Shown here: positions 44,601-55,729 of the stretch, piece after piece | Layout: every line of letters begins with the position of its first letter | How positions within the stretch are numbered: the stretch's first letter is position 1 | NCBI GenBank assembly: GCA_003996215.1 | Contig: QJPP01000322.1 | Coordinates: forward strand, 124,001 to 188,000 | DNA length: 64,000 bases | Direction: 5' to 3' | Source: Jaltomata sinuosa | Taxonomy: Eukaryota > Streptophyta > Magnoliopsida > Solanales > Solanaceae | The notes under the pieces: generated by a model | Databases searched by the model: none | Told to the model about the DNA's origin: nothing | What the model saw: the letters and a program-made list of their open reading frames with translations, nothing else | Position numbers and translations under genes: made by a program

Positions 44601-45353
44601 ATAACTTGATGTTACCGATACAACGCCCTTCTCCATAAACTCTCTCTTTATATATATTGTTATTGCAAGAATTCCAGGTGCGTTCTTGTTTCTTTCACCT
44701 GTGTTTCTATGTTATGTATATCTTCTGTGCTAGCATTTTATGCTTATAACTCTTGGTTGACTTTTATCTGTGCTAGTTTCCATGTTCTTTCTCTATTGCT
44801 TGGGTGACTGCTTTCTTGCTATCTGCTACTTACTGTTTTTATATCTTATATGCGCTCAGTCAGCCGATGATGCCTATTGGGTACCCATTGCTTAGCAATT
44901 GGTGCTCATACTACACATTTGCATCTTTCTGATACAGATATTAGTGTGAGCTTTCACCATTGATCGTGTGGGGACTCATGTAGCTTTCGATATTCGAGAC
45001 TAGGGTGAGCACCTAACGACCTGGGCTTGACAGCATCTCATCTTTTAGCACTGTTACTCTTTGTACTTTCGGAGACAGTTGTATATCTTATTTTGTTACT
45101 TCTAGCACTTGTATTCTATTTAGAAGCTTCTGTACTATCGATACGAAGTCTTGGGTTGGTGTAGTTTCCTTGTGTATATATTCAGGTTGTTGTTTCTCCG
45201 TTGTCTTTACTTTATATTTGCTTCTGCTTATTTCTACTTATTGTGCATATTGGTTAGGTAGTAACCCATTACTAACTATTTGGGCTATGAGAATTGGTTC
45301 TCCTACAGGGGGGTTGTAGGTGCCATCATGACCTGAGAAATTGGGTCGTGAAA
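41699..45353 (+). repeat. Element D 5' LTR (3655 bp)
   Basis: It starts TGTAATGACCC and ends GGGTCGTGAAA, three bases before the PBS. The terminal CA expected of an LTR reads AA. A GC-rich block at 42398-42590 has repeated GCGCC, CCAGG, CCTGCG and GTGCC motifs, followed by GCTTATAAGC at about 42596, which may be a weak TATA region. The right third (44860-45350) matches elements C and F closely. ORFs here, such as 42348-42663, translate the GC block only. Confidence 0.92.
42398..42590 (+). repeat. GC-rich reiterated block in element D 5' LTR
   Basis: Repeated GGCGCCAGGGC, CCAGGTCCGTGCC, CCTGCG and CCAGCGCCC motifs stand out from the AT-richer LTR. The block is absent from the 3' LTR because of the deletion there. 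It lies just upstream of a TTATAA sequence. Confidence 0.7.
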
Positions 45354-45356
45354 GCT

Positions 45357-45368
45357 TGGTATCAGAGC
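45357..45368 (+). other. Primer-binding site of element D
   Basis: TGGTATCAGAGC is the perfect initiator-Met type, three bases after the LTR. Confidence 0.92.
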
Positions 45369-45559
45369 TCTAGGTTAATCAGTGTCGTGGTATAAAAGGA
45401 AGTGTCTATGTAGAGTCTCGTGAATTAGTACGATGACGTCCGTATCCCATCTGCAAGAGGCTACAAGGCATTGTTAGGAAAAGTTCCATCTTTTTGGCTC
45501 TTTATCGTGCATTCCTGGCTCTATTAACTTCTAAACTTCAATTGTTTCATTCCTTCTTA

Positions 45560-46458
45560 GATGCCTAAGATGAGTACGATAGCGGGTGATGTCGAGGCTT
45601 TTGCGCCAGTTGCTTCAGTCCTTCTATCAATGTCAGGGCTCCAGTGTGAGAGTTTGTCGGTTTAGATAGGGGTGTGGGGCCAGCCCAGCCTTCAGTACAG
45701 TTTCATGCTACCCCAGTTCTTTAAGATACCATGGCTAGGACTCTGAGTCCTCCAGTGGGTGTTTCAGTACCTCAAGCAGGGGCAGTACCCAGTTCTTCAA
45801 GTGGTGCTTTAGTTAGGGTTGAGCTCCCAATTCTTCAATAGGGTTATATGTTGGTATTGGAGTATGAGGCGAGGTTTCACGAGATGTTTAGGCATACTAC
45901 TACGATTGTGCCTTCAGAGTTTGATAGAGTTCAGAGCTTTGTTGGAGGTTTGATTTCACCACTCCGTTTGGCGACCGATCACTTGGTTTCAGTTGGGACT
46001 AACTTCCTTCAAGTAGTTGATCATGCTTGGGTTGTTGAGGGTTTATGTCGTGAGGCATATAGATGTGGTAGTAAGAAGTATCATTGTCATAGCAGTTTTC
46101 GAGGTTCTCAGACTCGAGGTAGGGGATTGTCTGTTAGGGATCAGTTCCATTGCTTCTTATCTAGAAGACCAGTTTCAATTGCTCCACAGGTTCCAGAGGG
46201 TGGTTGTACAGAGCATGTCGAGCAGAGTAGACATGGTACGATTCAGGTTCTTTAAGGTATGAAGTTGGGGTGTATAGGTCGTGGTGGCCGATTAGGTTCA
46301 GCAAGATCTTCTCGTTTGACTTTATTTAATGGGATTTGCTTTTAGTGCACTAAGCATGGGCACTTTGCTAGGGACTGCCCTACGTTCGTGTATCCCAACT
46401 AGCATGGGTGTTATGATTGTGGAGTGGTTGGTCACCTTTTTAGAGATTGTCCCTAGCA
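45560..46458 (+). pseudogene. gag: Element D gag relic with two zinc knuckles
   Basis: After a degraded N-terminus the reading at 45848-46255 includes YEARFHEMFRHTTTIVPSEF, RVQSFVGGLISPLRLATDHL and NFLQVVDHAWVVEGLCREAY. It parallels element C gag but lacks a large part of the capsid region before it, probably through a deletion. Between 46337 and 46453 two CCHC knuckles lie in one frame: CF-stop-CTKHGHFARDC and CYDCGVVGHLFRDC, separated by one more stop. The second has an intact C-x2-C-x4-H-x4-C spacing. The copy is disabled by stops and by the missing core. Confidence 0.82.
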
Positions 46459-49400
46459 AGGGATGGCTGAGCCTTCAGCATCGACTACTTAGTCCCGAGT
46501 TAGATCCTATCAGTCTGATGCCCCTATTGGTAGACCAGAGGTAGAGTTTCCTGATATTGTTGCTCTAGGTATGGCTCTATTTACTTTTTGTTGGTGATAG
46601 CATTGCTCGCGTTGTGATTCTACTCCCTTTCGTGTTTTTTCTTATATGCCTACATGTTTTCTTTGTTTATTTATTTTACTACTTGAGTTGTAGTGTTTGT
46701 GTGTGTAATTCCTCGGTAGATTATTCTTTAGTAGTGGATGGGGTGAGTTATCCTTGGGAGGTGATTACCCAGAGTTGTGACTCGTGAGTAAGTCTTTTTA
46801 GCCTCTTTTTTGGTTGGTTTTGTTTCCATTTTCATTGTAGTTCTAGACTTGGTTTGAGTCTTCCCTTTCTAGCGGTCTTAGATGGTTGTTCCCTAGGCCG
46901 TTATTTAACATTTACTAGAGGTATTTGTTGTGACTCGATATGATACCGATGGTTTTGTGCTGGAGATTGAGGTTCTTTCCTTAGTCGCATGGTGTTGGTT
47001 ATGCTAGTAAGCATTGGTTGGTTTTACTTGTCTCGGGTGGTTAGAGTTAACCCTCTTTGTTTGGTTGGTTTAGGAGGTGAGCAGGTTGGGTTGCTTTCCT
47101 TGTTTTCTTCTGCTTCAAACCTGGTTTGAGATGTTCTCTTTGTTCTCCCCAGTCCCTATTGGGTTGAGTTTTTAGTCATTGTATTCTGGTTGAGCTTTTG
47201 ACTGTAGCATGGTGGTTGAGGTTTGACTATGGAATTTTGGCTAAGTTTTGACTATAGCATTGCGACTGAGTGTTGATCATAGTGTTTTGGTTGGGTTAAG
47301 TTTTGATTGTAGTACTCTAGTTGAGTTTTTGATTGTGGCATTGCGGTTGGATTTTGACTATAGCATTGGGGTTGAGCTTTTGACTACAGCATTTTAGTTG
47401 AGTTGGGCATTCGGCCTACTCTCGTTCCATCGTATCAAGTGTTTCCAGTAAGAGTTATGGGATCTAAGGGAATAGCTTCAGAGTCTTTTGAGGAAGAATT
47501 TATGGAATTCAGTGTGTCCTTGGAAAGGGTTTCATTTTGTTTATGAAAGATGGTGATGACTTCTTATGTGTATGTATGTGTTCTAGTAGCTGACCGAGGT
47601 GATGACTGTGGGTTTGCTTTGGCTTGTGTGTTGGTGACTTTCTTGGGCTGAATACAGGTTGCAGTGGCATCTTCTTTGGTTGATTCGGGGTCAGACTTCC
47701 TTCTAGTAAGAGATTGAGGTAGTGGCCTTTTCCAGTACTACCTTTGGGGACTTGTTGTATCGACTGTGGTCTCCTGGTTATACTCTTTGGGAAACCCAAG
47801 TTTCAATAGCATCTATGAATTTGGCAGTTTGTATATTCAGAGCCTAGTTGGCTCTGGTTCCTAAGTGTTCATCGGCAGTATATGCGTCTACTCATAGGTT
47901 CGACAGAGGCTTTGATTGGCAATTGGAGTTGGATTTAAGAATTATGGGCTAGCAGGTTACATCAGATGATTCATGGAAGTTACTCTTTGGTTGTAGTGTC
48001 CTAGTGCCAGAAGGCAGTGGGTGCGGGCAACTTAGATTCTTTTCTTCAGTTTGGGAGTGATTGTTGGCCTTGGGCATCCAGTCCTTGGCTAACCATTAGA
48101 TTAGGCCAGGCATTCTAGATCTCAACGATGTTCTTGTCAGTATGAGGTTCTTTCTACTTTGGTTGGATAGAATCAGTGATAGTGTATTAAATCTGATTAG
48201 GTTGTGCAGGTTGAACCCGGTAGGGCTATTTAAGGTTCTAATGGTACTTCGAGATCGATGGTCACCTTGGTGATTTCAAGAGTTAGAAGTTTGAATGGTT
48301 GGTTCTCTAAGAGGTCATCTATTGTATGTAATTCCAGTGTTGTTTGGGATCAGCCAGTGTGGGTCAGGAGTTTGGTATGTTGTATACTTCAGAGTTATTG
48401 GTTTGTGTGCAGATGCAATAGAGCAGTTGTTCGGGCCCAAGGGGTGAGTTAGAAGGTTAACACTTTGCCAACAGCTAGGTGACGACCTTGGACTTCAGAC
48501 ACCCTTTACTTTGCCTATAGGGTGTTTGGACTTGATATTCGCAGCATGGTGGACTTCTTCCTGAGGTGAGACTAGTAAGGTGATCTTAAATTCGAATAGT
48601 GTTTGAGTGTTTGGAGCAACAATGGTATTTTTGAGAGTTTGGAGCTTAGTTGATGGCTACGGACTTCATGGTAGGCTTACCACACTCCTTGCAGGGTCTT
48701 GGTTTTGGTTTGGGTCTTTTGGGCAAGTTTCCCTGGTTTGTTCACTTTCAGTCGATTTAGACTTAGCACAGTTTACCGGGGTTGGGTTTGTTCTACACTT
48801 GGGAGATCTTCTGTTGGCGTCGGGTGTTCATACATGCCTTTCCTAACCCTGGTGCAAGCTTTAGTCGAGTTCAGATGGTTGGTTCATATGGGTTCACGTA
48901 ATAAGGTTGGTCTTAGCAAAAGTATTCATCCGTTGTTTGATGGTTAGTCATGGTAAAACTACTATAGTTTTTGAGGACGTGCTTTGGGTTATTATTTTGA
49001 ATGACAAAGGACTAGTATGCTATGGCTCAACTTCGATAGAGTTTGAGTATAAAGGTGACTTCATTCGTGGTTGAGTATAATGGGAACTATGGATCTACGG
49101 TGTGTTAGTTGATATTTCAAGGGTGGCTTAAGTGTTCGCCTTATGTGAAGCTTCATGATTATGGTGCAAAAGGATTCAGGTCATAATAAAGGGTTTTTGC
49201 AGATTAGCGGGTTTATGAGTTAGAGTTTTGGTTGGCGACTTTCTGGGTGAACTTGGTCGTGGTGTCAAGGATTCGAGTTCTGTGTGTTGATTTCCTTGGT
49301 CCTTGTTGGTTTCAGTATTGTGGCGGTTCATTCTGGTTGAGATTCTCGAGGTTAAGTTTGGTTGGTATATCTTTAGAGTTTTGGAGTTAAAGGTTGAAAT

Positions 49401-49592
49401 CTAGCTTTGCTAGTAAGGAGTTAAGGCTTGGTTACTTTTCTTTGGTTCCATTTTGTTGGGTGCCATCCGGTCGAAGAGGCTACCTGGGTTGTCCAAGAGA
49501 GTAGTGCAGGCTTCGTATCCCAGTTGTGGACCCTCTGCTCTTTCCTTCTTTCTTGACTTTCGGGGACGAAAGTCCTTTTTAGTAATGGATGA
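46459..49592 (+). pseudogene. pol: Element D heavily decayed pol
   Basis: No continuous protein remains, but two stretches still follow chromovirus pol at nucleotide level. At 47420-47620 the order CCATCGTAT, AAGGAATAG, AGTGTGTCC, TTTGTTTATGAAAGATGG and ATGTGTATG matches RT of element F near 37735-37910. At 48650-48850 GGACTTCATGGTAGGCTTACC and GTTCACTTT match an integrase core near the first catalytic Asp. The segment 47200-47400 is a run of TTTTGACTATAGCAT-like near-repeats. The end (49550-49592) has TTTCGGGGACGAAAG before the LTR. Confidence 0.6.
47205..47405. repeat. Imperfect short tandem repeat in D pol remnant
   Basis: Around seven copies of a unit near GGTTGAGTTTTGACTATAGCATT, about 25-35 bp long, follow each other with many changes. 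It is probably a local amplification inside the decaying pol region. Confidence 0.65.
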
Positions 49593-51891
49593 TGTAATGA
49601 CCCTTCTGGTCATTCTCATATTTTTGCCTTTCTTGTACTATTAGAGCTTTCCTGTAGTGGCCCCGAGTAATTTATGGCTTGCTGGGACTGGTAGTTCGAT
49701 GCTCGGGCTATCTGGTTGGTCTTTATGGCTGTTCCCCAATTTTAAAACTTCAAACTTTGGAAATCATTCACTTTGGTCAATATTCTTGGTAATCATGCTC
49801 GAAATCGAATTTTGACAGTTTCATTAGCTCCGGAGCATGGTCTTTGTTCTAGTTAGACCTTTGGTTGGGATTCAGGAGCTATTCAGCTTGGAATTCTCTC
49901 TCTTTCTATGTTTCCAGGATAGTGGCCAACATTTGGAGAAGACGGCCTCGGATGGAAGTTCTGACAGCATTGTTAGCTCCGGAATATTGAGTTTAGGCTA
50001 GAGGGACCATTGGTTAAGATCTCATGGCTTTCAAACTTAATTTTGGCCCTTGGGTTCCATTTTGGGAATTGTTGGCCTAAAGGTTAATTTTGGGCGCGGG
50101 GCATACTTTTTGTTAAATCGACCTTTGATTATATTTTTGTCGATTCCATAAGATCTGGAATGTCATTTCTAGTTGAATAGATCAGCTTGTTTTTGTTTGC
50201 GGGACCCCAGATGCATTCTCGAGGTCCCACCGCTTGAAAAAACTCTGGGGATTTTTAGACTTGATTATTTGTTTAGACCCGGATACACTCCGGGCACCCT
50301 TTATAAGGGTTTTGAGATCACTGCCACTGTTTTAGACCTAGTTCAATTCTGGGCATGTATTACAGGATTCTGATTGTTGATCTAGATCCAAAAACACTCC
50401 AGCGGTTGTACTTAAGATTTCGTGGTTTAGTATGTGGCATACGAGTAGACCTCTATGGACCTTGTCATTCCTGAACCAGTGGCTATGGGCCAACGAGTGT
50501 GCCAGGAGGAGGGGTTTACGGCAGAGTAGAGGTACTCGGGAGAATTCTATGGATCCTGCCTTTATTGGGCCTTTGGGGCACTGGAAGGGGTAACATACGA
50601 CACTATTATCACACCTGGTTCTATTATATCACATCATCATGCATATTGTATTTCGATTCCACCCTTGTTTGTTGTGTGCTCAGTGTACGCTCTGGTTGTA
50701 GGACTGGTCGGAGGGTTTGTTTTCACTTTATTGCGTTCCTCGGTTGTATGGGCGGCCATTGAGACTGTAGGTAGATTCTATTACTCCTTTCGAAATATAG
50801 AGCTTGTTATGGCCTTTGGTTATTGATGGATTAGTGGTTCTAGCCTGTTGAGGCCTGGTTTTTGGACTGTGTTTATTGAGGGGCCAGTGGGTCCTATATT
50901 GTTAAGGCACTATCTTGTGGCCTTCTGAGCGGTTGTGGGTTATCGGATTCCATTCTCTATTGTGGTCATTTATTAGTGGATCTCGGTTCTTTGTGGCTTA
51001 GATTATTCCATCCTAGGGTTGCACTTAGGAGATTGTTTTGATGTCTATGTTTATCTTGCAGTTGGGTTTTTAGTAGGATTTAATTAAGTTTGTTGCTTTT
51101 AGTTGAGTATGTTAATTGATTCCCTTATTTCTCTTGTTAACTTGAGGTTATCGATACACATCCCTTCTCCTAAAACTCTCTTTATATATATATATTATTG
51201 TTGCAAGGATTCATGTGCGTTTTTCTCTCTTTGACCTATGTTTCTGTGTTATGTATATCTTCTGTGCTACCATTTTATGCTTATAACTCTTGGTTGAATA
51301 TTATCCATGCTGGTTCCATGTATTTTTTCTCTATTGCTTTGATGACTGCTTTCTTGCTATCTGCTACTTATTGTTTGTATATCTTATATACGCTCGTCGA
51401 CCGATGGTGCCTACAGGGTACTCGTTGCTTAGCAATTGGTGCTCATACTACACTTCTGCATATTTTTGGTGTAGATATTAGTGTGAGCTTTCGCTATTGA
51501 TCACGTGGGGACTCGTGAAGCTTTGGATATTTAAGACTAGGGTGAGCGCCTAACGACCGGGGATTGACCACATCTCATCTTTTAGTAATGTTACTCTGTG
51601 TACTTTCAGAGATAGTTGTATATCTTATTTTATTACTTCTAGCACTTGTATTCTAGTTAGAAACTTTTGTATTATCGATACCAAGTCTTGGGGTTGGTGT
51701 AGTTTCCTTGTGGATATATTCAGGATGTTTCTTTCGCGTTGTCTTTACTTTATATCAGCTTTCCCTTATTTCTGCTTATTTTGCATATTGGTTAGGTAGT
51801 AGCCCATTACTAACCATTCCGGGCTACGGGAATTGGTTCACCTACTGGGGGGTGTAGGTGCCATCATGACCTGAGAAATCGGGTTGTGAAA
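49593..51891 (+). repeat. Element D 3' LTR (2299 bp, internally deleted)
   Basis: It is collinear with the 5' LTR at both ends. At about 50240 the sequence jumps from the CCGCTTGAAAAA region (5' LTR near 42360) to the TTTTAGACCTGATTA region (5' LTR near 43710), missing about 1.35 kb including the GC-rich block. It ends GGGTTGTGAAA before ATATG. Confidence 0.92.
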
Positions 51892-51896
51892 ATATG
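51892..51896. repeat. Target-site duplication of element D, right copy (ATATG)
   Basis: It is identical to 41694-41698 and directly follows the 3' LTR of D. Confidence 0.92.
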
Positions 51897-54409
51897 ACCT
51901 TAGAATAGAGAGATGTTTGTATTTTCATAAGAATGCACAAGCAGGTACGTCAAAGTGGGGCCCCTAGCCCCTAAATCAGTTGGCCTTTATAAATATGATT
52001 CTCATTCGTTTTGAACTCATAAAAATAGACCAAAAACATAGAAAATTAGATATAAACCTTAGAAATTCTCCATGGACTTTGATACTTTCAATTCAGAAGT
52101 TTAATGGAAGTTGCTCTACGTCACAGGCTCATCATTTTTACATAGTTTGCCCCGTCAATTTCATGGTGTATCTTCATGGTGTTATGGAAGCAAGATAGCA
52201 GGTGTGTATTGAGTATTTGGCAGTATCTATGGAGATATATTGTCAAGTTAAGGATCCCATACATGTATCTATTTGTTGAATCGAGATTCTAAGCTTCTAA
52301 TTATGAAAAGTTGTAGTTGTCGATGACTTGTAGTAGTTTCTTGTTAATTTTGGCTTTGTCTGTTGTTACTTCAAAGATGCAGATTGTTTAGCTTGGTGTT
52401 GCCAAGGTTTTTGTTAAGGAAATCATTCCCCTATGACCCTTTTTCATAATCCCATGTTCTAGTATCGTTTTATAGATGTTTGAGCCATTGTTGTATACTA
52501 ATGTTGTTAAGGTGTTGGAGGGACTAGGGGTTAGTTTGATTCTTATCAGAATCACGTAAGATGGTTGTTGGATTGAATGATGTGAAGTACGTCTTGAAAT
52601 AGTGCCTCGGGAGCTCGTCGCTCCTTCAAGATGTGGTTAACATATTGTTGTTGGATTTAGATGTTATTTATTATTGTTAGTAGCCTCATTTTATGATTTG
52701 GACTTGGCTGGTCGCGAGTGTGATATTGATGTCTTATCGATTGGTTATGGCTCGTTCTTGCAGCCTCGTTGATTCTCACATTTGTTGAATTACATTTGGT
52801 TGGTCAAGATTCATAGCAACACCTCTGGGCTTCAGTTGAGAGGTATGTTAAGGCTTCCTTTTAATTTTCTGGCATGACCTTTAAGGCCAAAGCTTTTATA
52901 GCCTTTATAATATTGTTATTCGACTTGTGGCCTTATAGTATTGGGATTTGCCCCACAGCATGATATAGTGACTATTAGCAGCACTATATTCCTTATTTAG
53001 CGGCCTAGAAGAGCATGTTATGATTGTATTGAGGTCACTTATGATTACATGATATTACTGTGTTGTTTTTATCATCTAGTTGCCGCCTATGAGCTTGTTT
53101 TGGCCTTAGTAGACACAGACACTGCAGGATTTTGGAGCCTATATTTTGGTTACTATTATCGTGCCCTGAGGTCGGGCAAACCGTACCTACGGGATGGGCA
53201 GGTTGTACCTATAGGGTAGCAGTTATATTATATTACCATGCCTTTAGGCCGGGCAGGCTGTGCCGATGAGGCGGTAGTTACATTACATTACCGCGCTTTC
53301 GGGCTGGGCAGACCATACCTATGGGATGGGTAGATCGTACCTGCAGGATGGGCAGGTTGTACCTATGGGGTAGCACTTATACGATACCAGAGAGCCTCAG
53401 AGTTGTACTGATTCAGGACACATGTACATTCAGATAATTCAGATCAGATTACCACTAGGGTCTAGGTAAAGGGGCCAGTATGGGTATGTAGCGACTGTTT
53501 GCGCCTTTAGGACTTATGGAAATTGTATGTTATTTGTACCTACCGGGATTATGGAGGCCAGGTTAGGTTATTGTTTGCTATGTGCTGTAGATGGTGTCTT
53601 ATTGCAGGAAGGTAAGTTATTGTACTTTTGTTTTACTCTTGACCTTTTGTTCAGTCCTTAAACTTCAGTTTCAGTTTGCCTTACATGCTCGGTACATTAT
53701 TTTATACTGACACCCCATTTCCTCAGGGCGCTGCATTCATGCTTGCAAGTTCTGAGCGATGACCAGACAGACCTATCGGGTAGCATAGCCGAGCTTTCAG
53801 TGGGTTGGTTGACTCATTTCCTTAGAGGGGTCACTAGAGTCTTAGAGGTTTATCTTTTTTTGTTGTTTATAGCTTTTTGGGTAGGTTGGGGCCCTGTCCT
53901 ACCAAGTATTGTATTCATAGAGTCTTAAAGACTAGTCAATTGGGTTGCATAGTTACGTTGTTGGCCATTTTGGCCTTGTGTGTTTATTAGTTGTAGCTTC
54001 TTAGCCAATTGGACCCTATTGTTGTTGTGTTGGCAGTTTAGCGGCCCATTGGCCTAGTTTACATTGTATATACATGTTTTCAGTTTTTGGATAGAGATCA
54101 TAGTGGGCTCGATGGCCCGCATAGCATTTATGCTTTCCTAGATATCATGGCGGCCTCGACGGCCCAAACAGGACTTATGTGCTAACTGCTTATTGCTTTA
54201 TATGAACTGTTGGGAGTATCTATTTTCTTTCTAGAGCTATCGACAGGGGCCTTTCCGTCCAAGGTTTATTTTTAAGGCGAGATATACTTGTTTGTTTTCT
54301 TGATTGTGTGTGGCTGTTATGCGCCATTGGCAAATAGTTCAGCAAGGTTGGCTTGGGCCTAAGTTTTGGCATCAGGTTCCAGTTGTGCCCTCGAGTTTGG
54401 GGCGTGAAA
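51897..54409 (+). repeat. Element E 5' LTR, right part
   Basis: It resumes the LTR of E after D and runs to GGGCGTGAAA, four bases before the PBS. It holds a GGGCAGG/GTACCTAYGGG repeat cluster at 53158-53390. ORFs inside (for example 53743-53928) show no domain. Confidence 0.78.
53158..53390 (+). repeat. Tandem repeat cluster in the E LTR
   Basis: Three unequal units of about 55-95 bp each end in a TTATATTATATTACC or TTACATTACATTACC element and contain CGGGCAGG or TGGGCAG. Inside the first and third units a 20-bp element near GTACCTATGGGATGGGCAGG is itself repeated two to three times. Confidence 0.85.
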
Positions 54410-54413
54410 AACT

Positions 54414-54425
54414 TGGTATCAGATC
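54414..54425 (+). other. Primer-binding site of element E
   Basis: TGGTATCAGATC follows the LTR by four bases. It is of initiator-Met tRNA type with one changed base, as in element C. Confidence 0.88.
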
Positions 54426-54539
54426 AACGTCATATTCTAGGGAGTCTGTAAGTCATGTCTAGTAGAGTCTTGTTTATAAATGTGTTGTGCACCGCATTTT
54501 ATAAGAAGAAAGCTACAGACATTGTTTAGGAAAGTTACC

Positions 54540-55200
54540 CTTTTTCTTGCTCAAATCGTGCTATAGAGCTGAGTCCTAAGGGTTGAGTTTTCAGCATATG
54601 ATTGTTGTTGGGCTTGTACTCAAACCGTACATAATGAACATATGGACATCATGCAAATCCATGTCGCTATACAGAACATAGATGTGCTTTGACATCAAAT
54701 GTATACAATTGAGAGAGTCAAAAGAGGGCAGCAAAGGAGGGCTAGGCCCACGGGTTTTAGACAGAGGCCCAGGGTGGCTCCCGAACTGGGTATCCTGAGA
54801 GACCACCTAGGCTCCCACTACAGCATTCCCAGGGTAGCAGGTTGGATCACCGAGGGAGGTTTGGTTTGGGTGAGAGCTCATGAGCATCAGGCTCAAAGCA
54901 GCAAAGGGTCCCAGAGCAGTTCTGATCAGTTGTGCCACATTATGATACATGTAATAAACACACGCTGGGAGATGCCATCAGGGATCCACAACATGCTATT
55001 TTTGTGGCCAAGAGGGTCATATACAAGATATTTTCCATTTAGGGACCAACAAGGTTCAGCAAAGACAGACATATTGGCAATATGATTATCTTCCTCAGTA
55101 TATTCTATCAAGCATGGGTCCCACATTTCATCAGATAGAGGTCGAGGCCAAGAGGGAGCATCTAGTATCGGTAGTGGCTAGAATTGCAGTTATGCACTAA
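54540..55200 (+). pseudogene. gag: Element E degraded gag
   Basis: Only parts of gag are left. A basic segment KRGQQRRARPTGFRQRPRVA (about 54717-54776) resembles the Arg-rich part before the zinc knuckle in this lineage. A CHIMIHVINTRWEMP stretch may be the frameshifted knuckle region. Most of the capsid sequence is missing, since only about 200 bp lie between the leader and this basic part, so a deletion is likely. The 128-codon ORF at 54699-55085 is mixed-frame relic. Confidence 0.5.
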
Positions 55201-55729
55201 CAAGTGATCAGGATTTAGATTCATCACCAGATGTTATAACAGGTATACTGAGTGGTTGCTTACACTGTGCTTATGTTTTGATAGATCCAGTCTCCATATT
55301 ATTGTATGTTACCCTATTACTTTATGGGAAGTTGTGTATAGTACCAGAGCCATTACTGCGACCTCTTTGTTGTGTTTACCCCAGTTGGAGACTCTATTAT
55401 TGCCAAAAGGATTTATCAAGATTGTACGCTAGAGGTTGTTTTCCATCAGAGCTTTGCAAACATGATAAAGCTATAGATGCTTGACTTCGATATTATTATG
55501 GGCATGGATTGGCTGGAGTCTTGTTATGCTAATATTGACCACCGAGCAAAGACTGTTAGATTCCACTTTTTAGGGGAAGTAGTTTGAGAGTGGGGGGGTA
55601 ATGCGGCAATGCCAAAATACAGGTTTATTTCCTATCATTAGGCAAAGAAAACGATCACCAAAGGCTATATTTACCATAGTGTCCGAGTTCAAGATATTGA
55701 TGTTGAGCCACAGTCACTTTAGTTTATTC
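55201..55729 (+). pseudogene. pol: Element E protease relic
   Basis: Around 55370-55560 the DNA encodes, with frameshifts, a TPVGDSIIAKRI-like segment, then MLDFDIIMGMDWLESCYANI and DHRAKTVRFHF (near 55480-55570), the conserved end of Ty3/gypsy proteases. The active-site region near 55270-55320 (LIDPVSILLYVTLL) has lost the usual LxDxGxTxS pattern. The stretch to 55729 leads into RT with YHSVRVQDIDVEPQSL-like residues. Confidence 0.75.

Larger units (their letters stand above)
41699..51891 (+). mobile_element. Element D: complete 10.2-kb LTR retrotransposon, chromovirus-like, with a deleted 3' LTR
   Basis: The LTRs at 41699-45353 and 49593-51891 share start TGTAATGACCCTTCT and end GTGAAA. 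Both are flanked by ATATG. The internal region (4.2 kb) holds an initiator-Met type PBS, gag with two zinc knuckles, and heavily decayed pol. The 3' LTR lacks about 1.35 kb found in the 5' LTR. The family is close to elements C and F and to the fragments at 791-2936. It lies in the LTR of E, so it is younger than E. Confidence 0.92.

Noticed and set aside
54699..55085. 128-codon ORF as a possible host gene
   Set aside because: It lies between the PBS and protease of element E and contains an Arg-rich gag-like segment, so it is better explained as mixed-frame gag relic.
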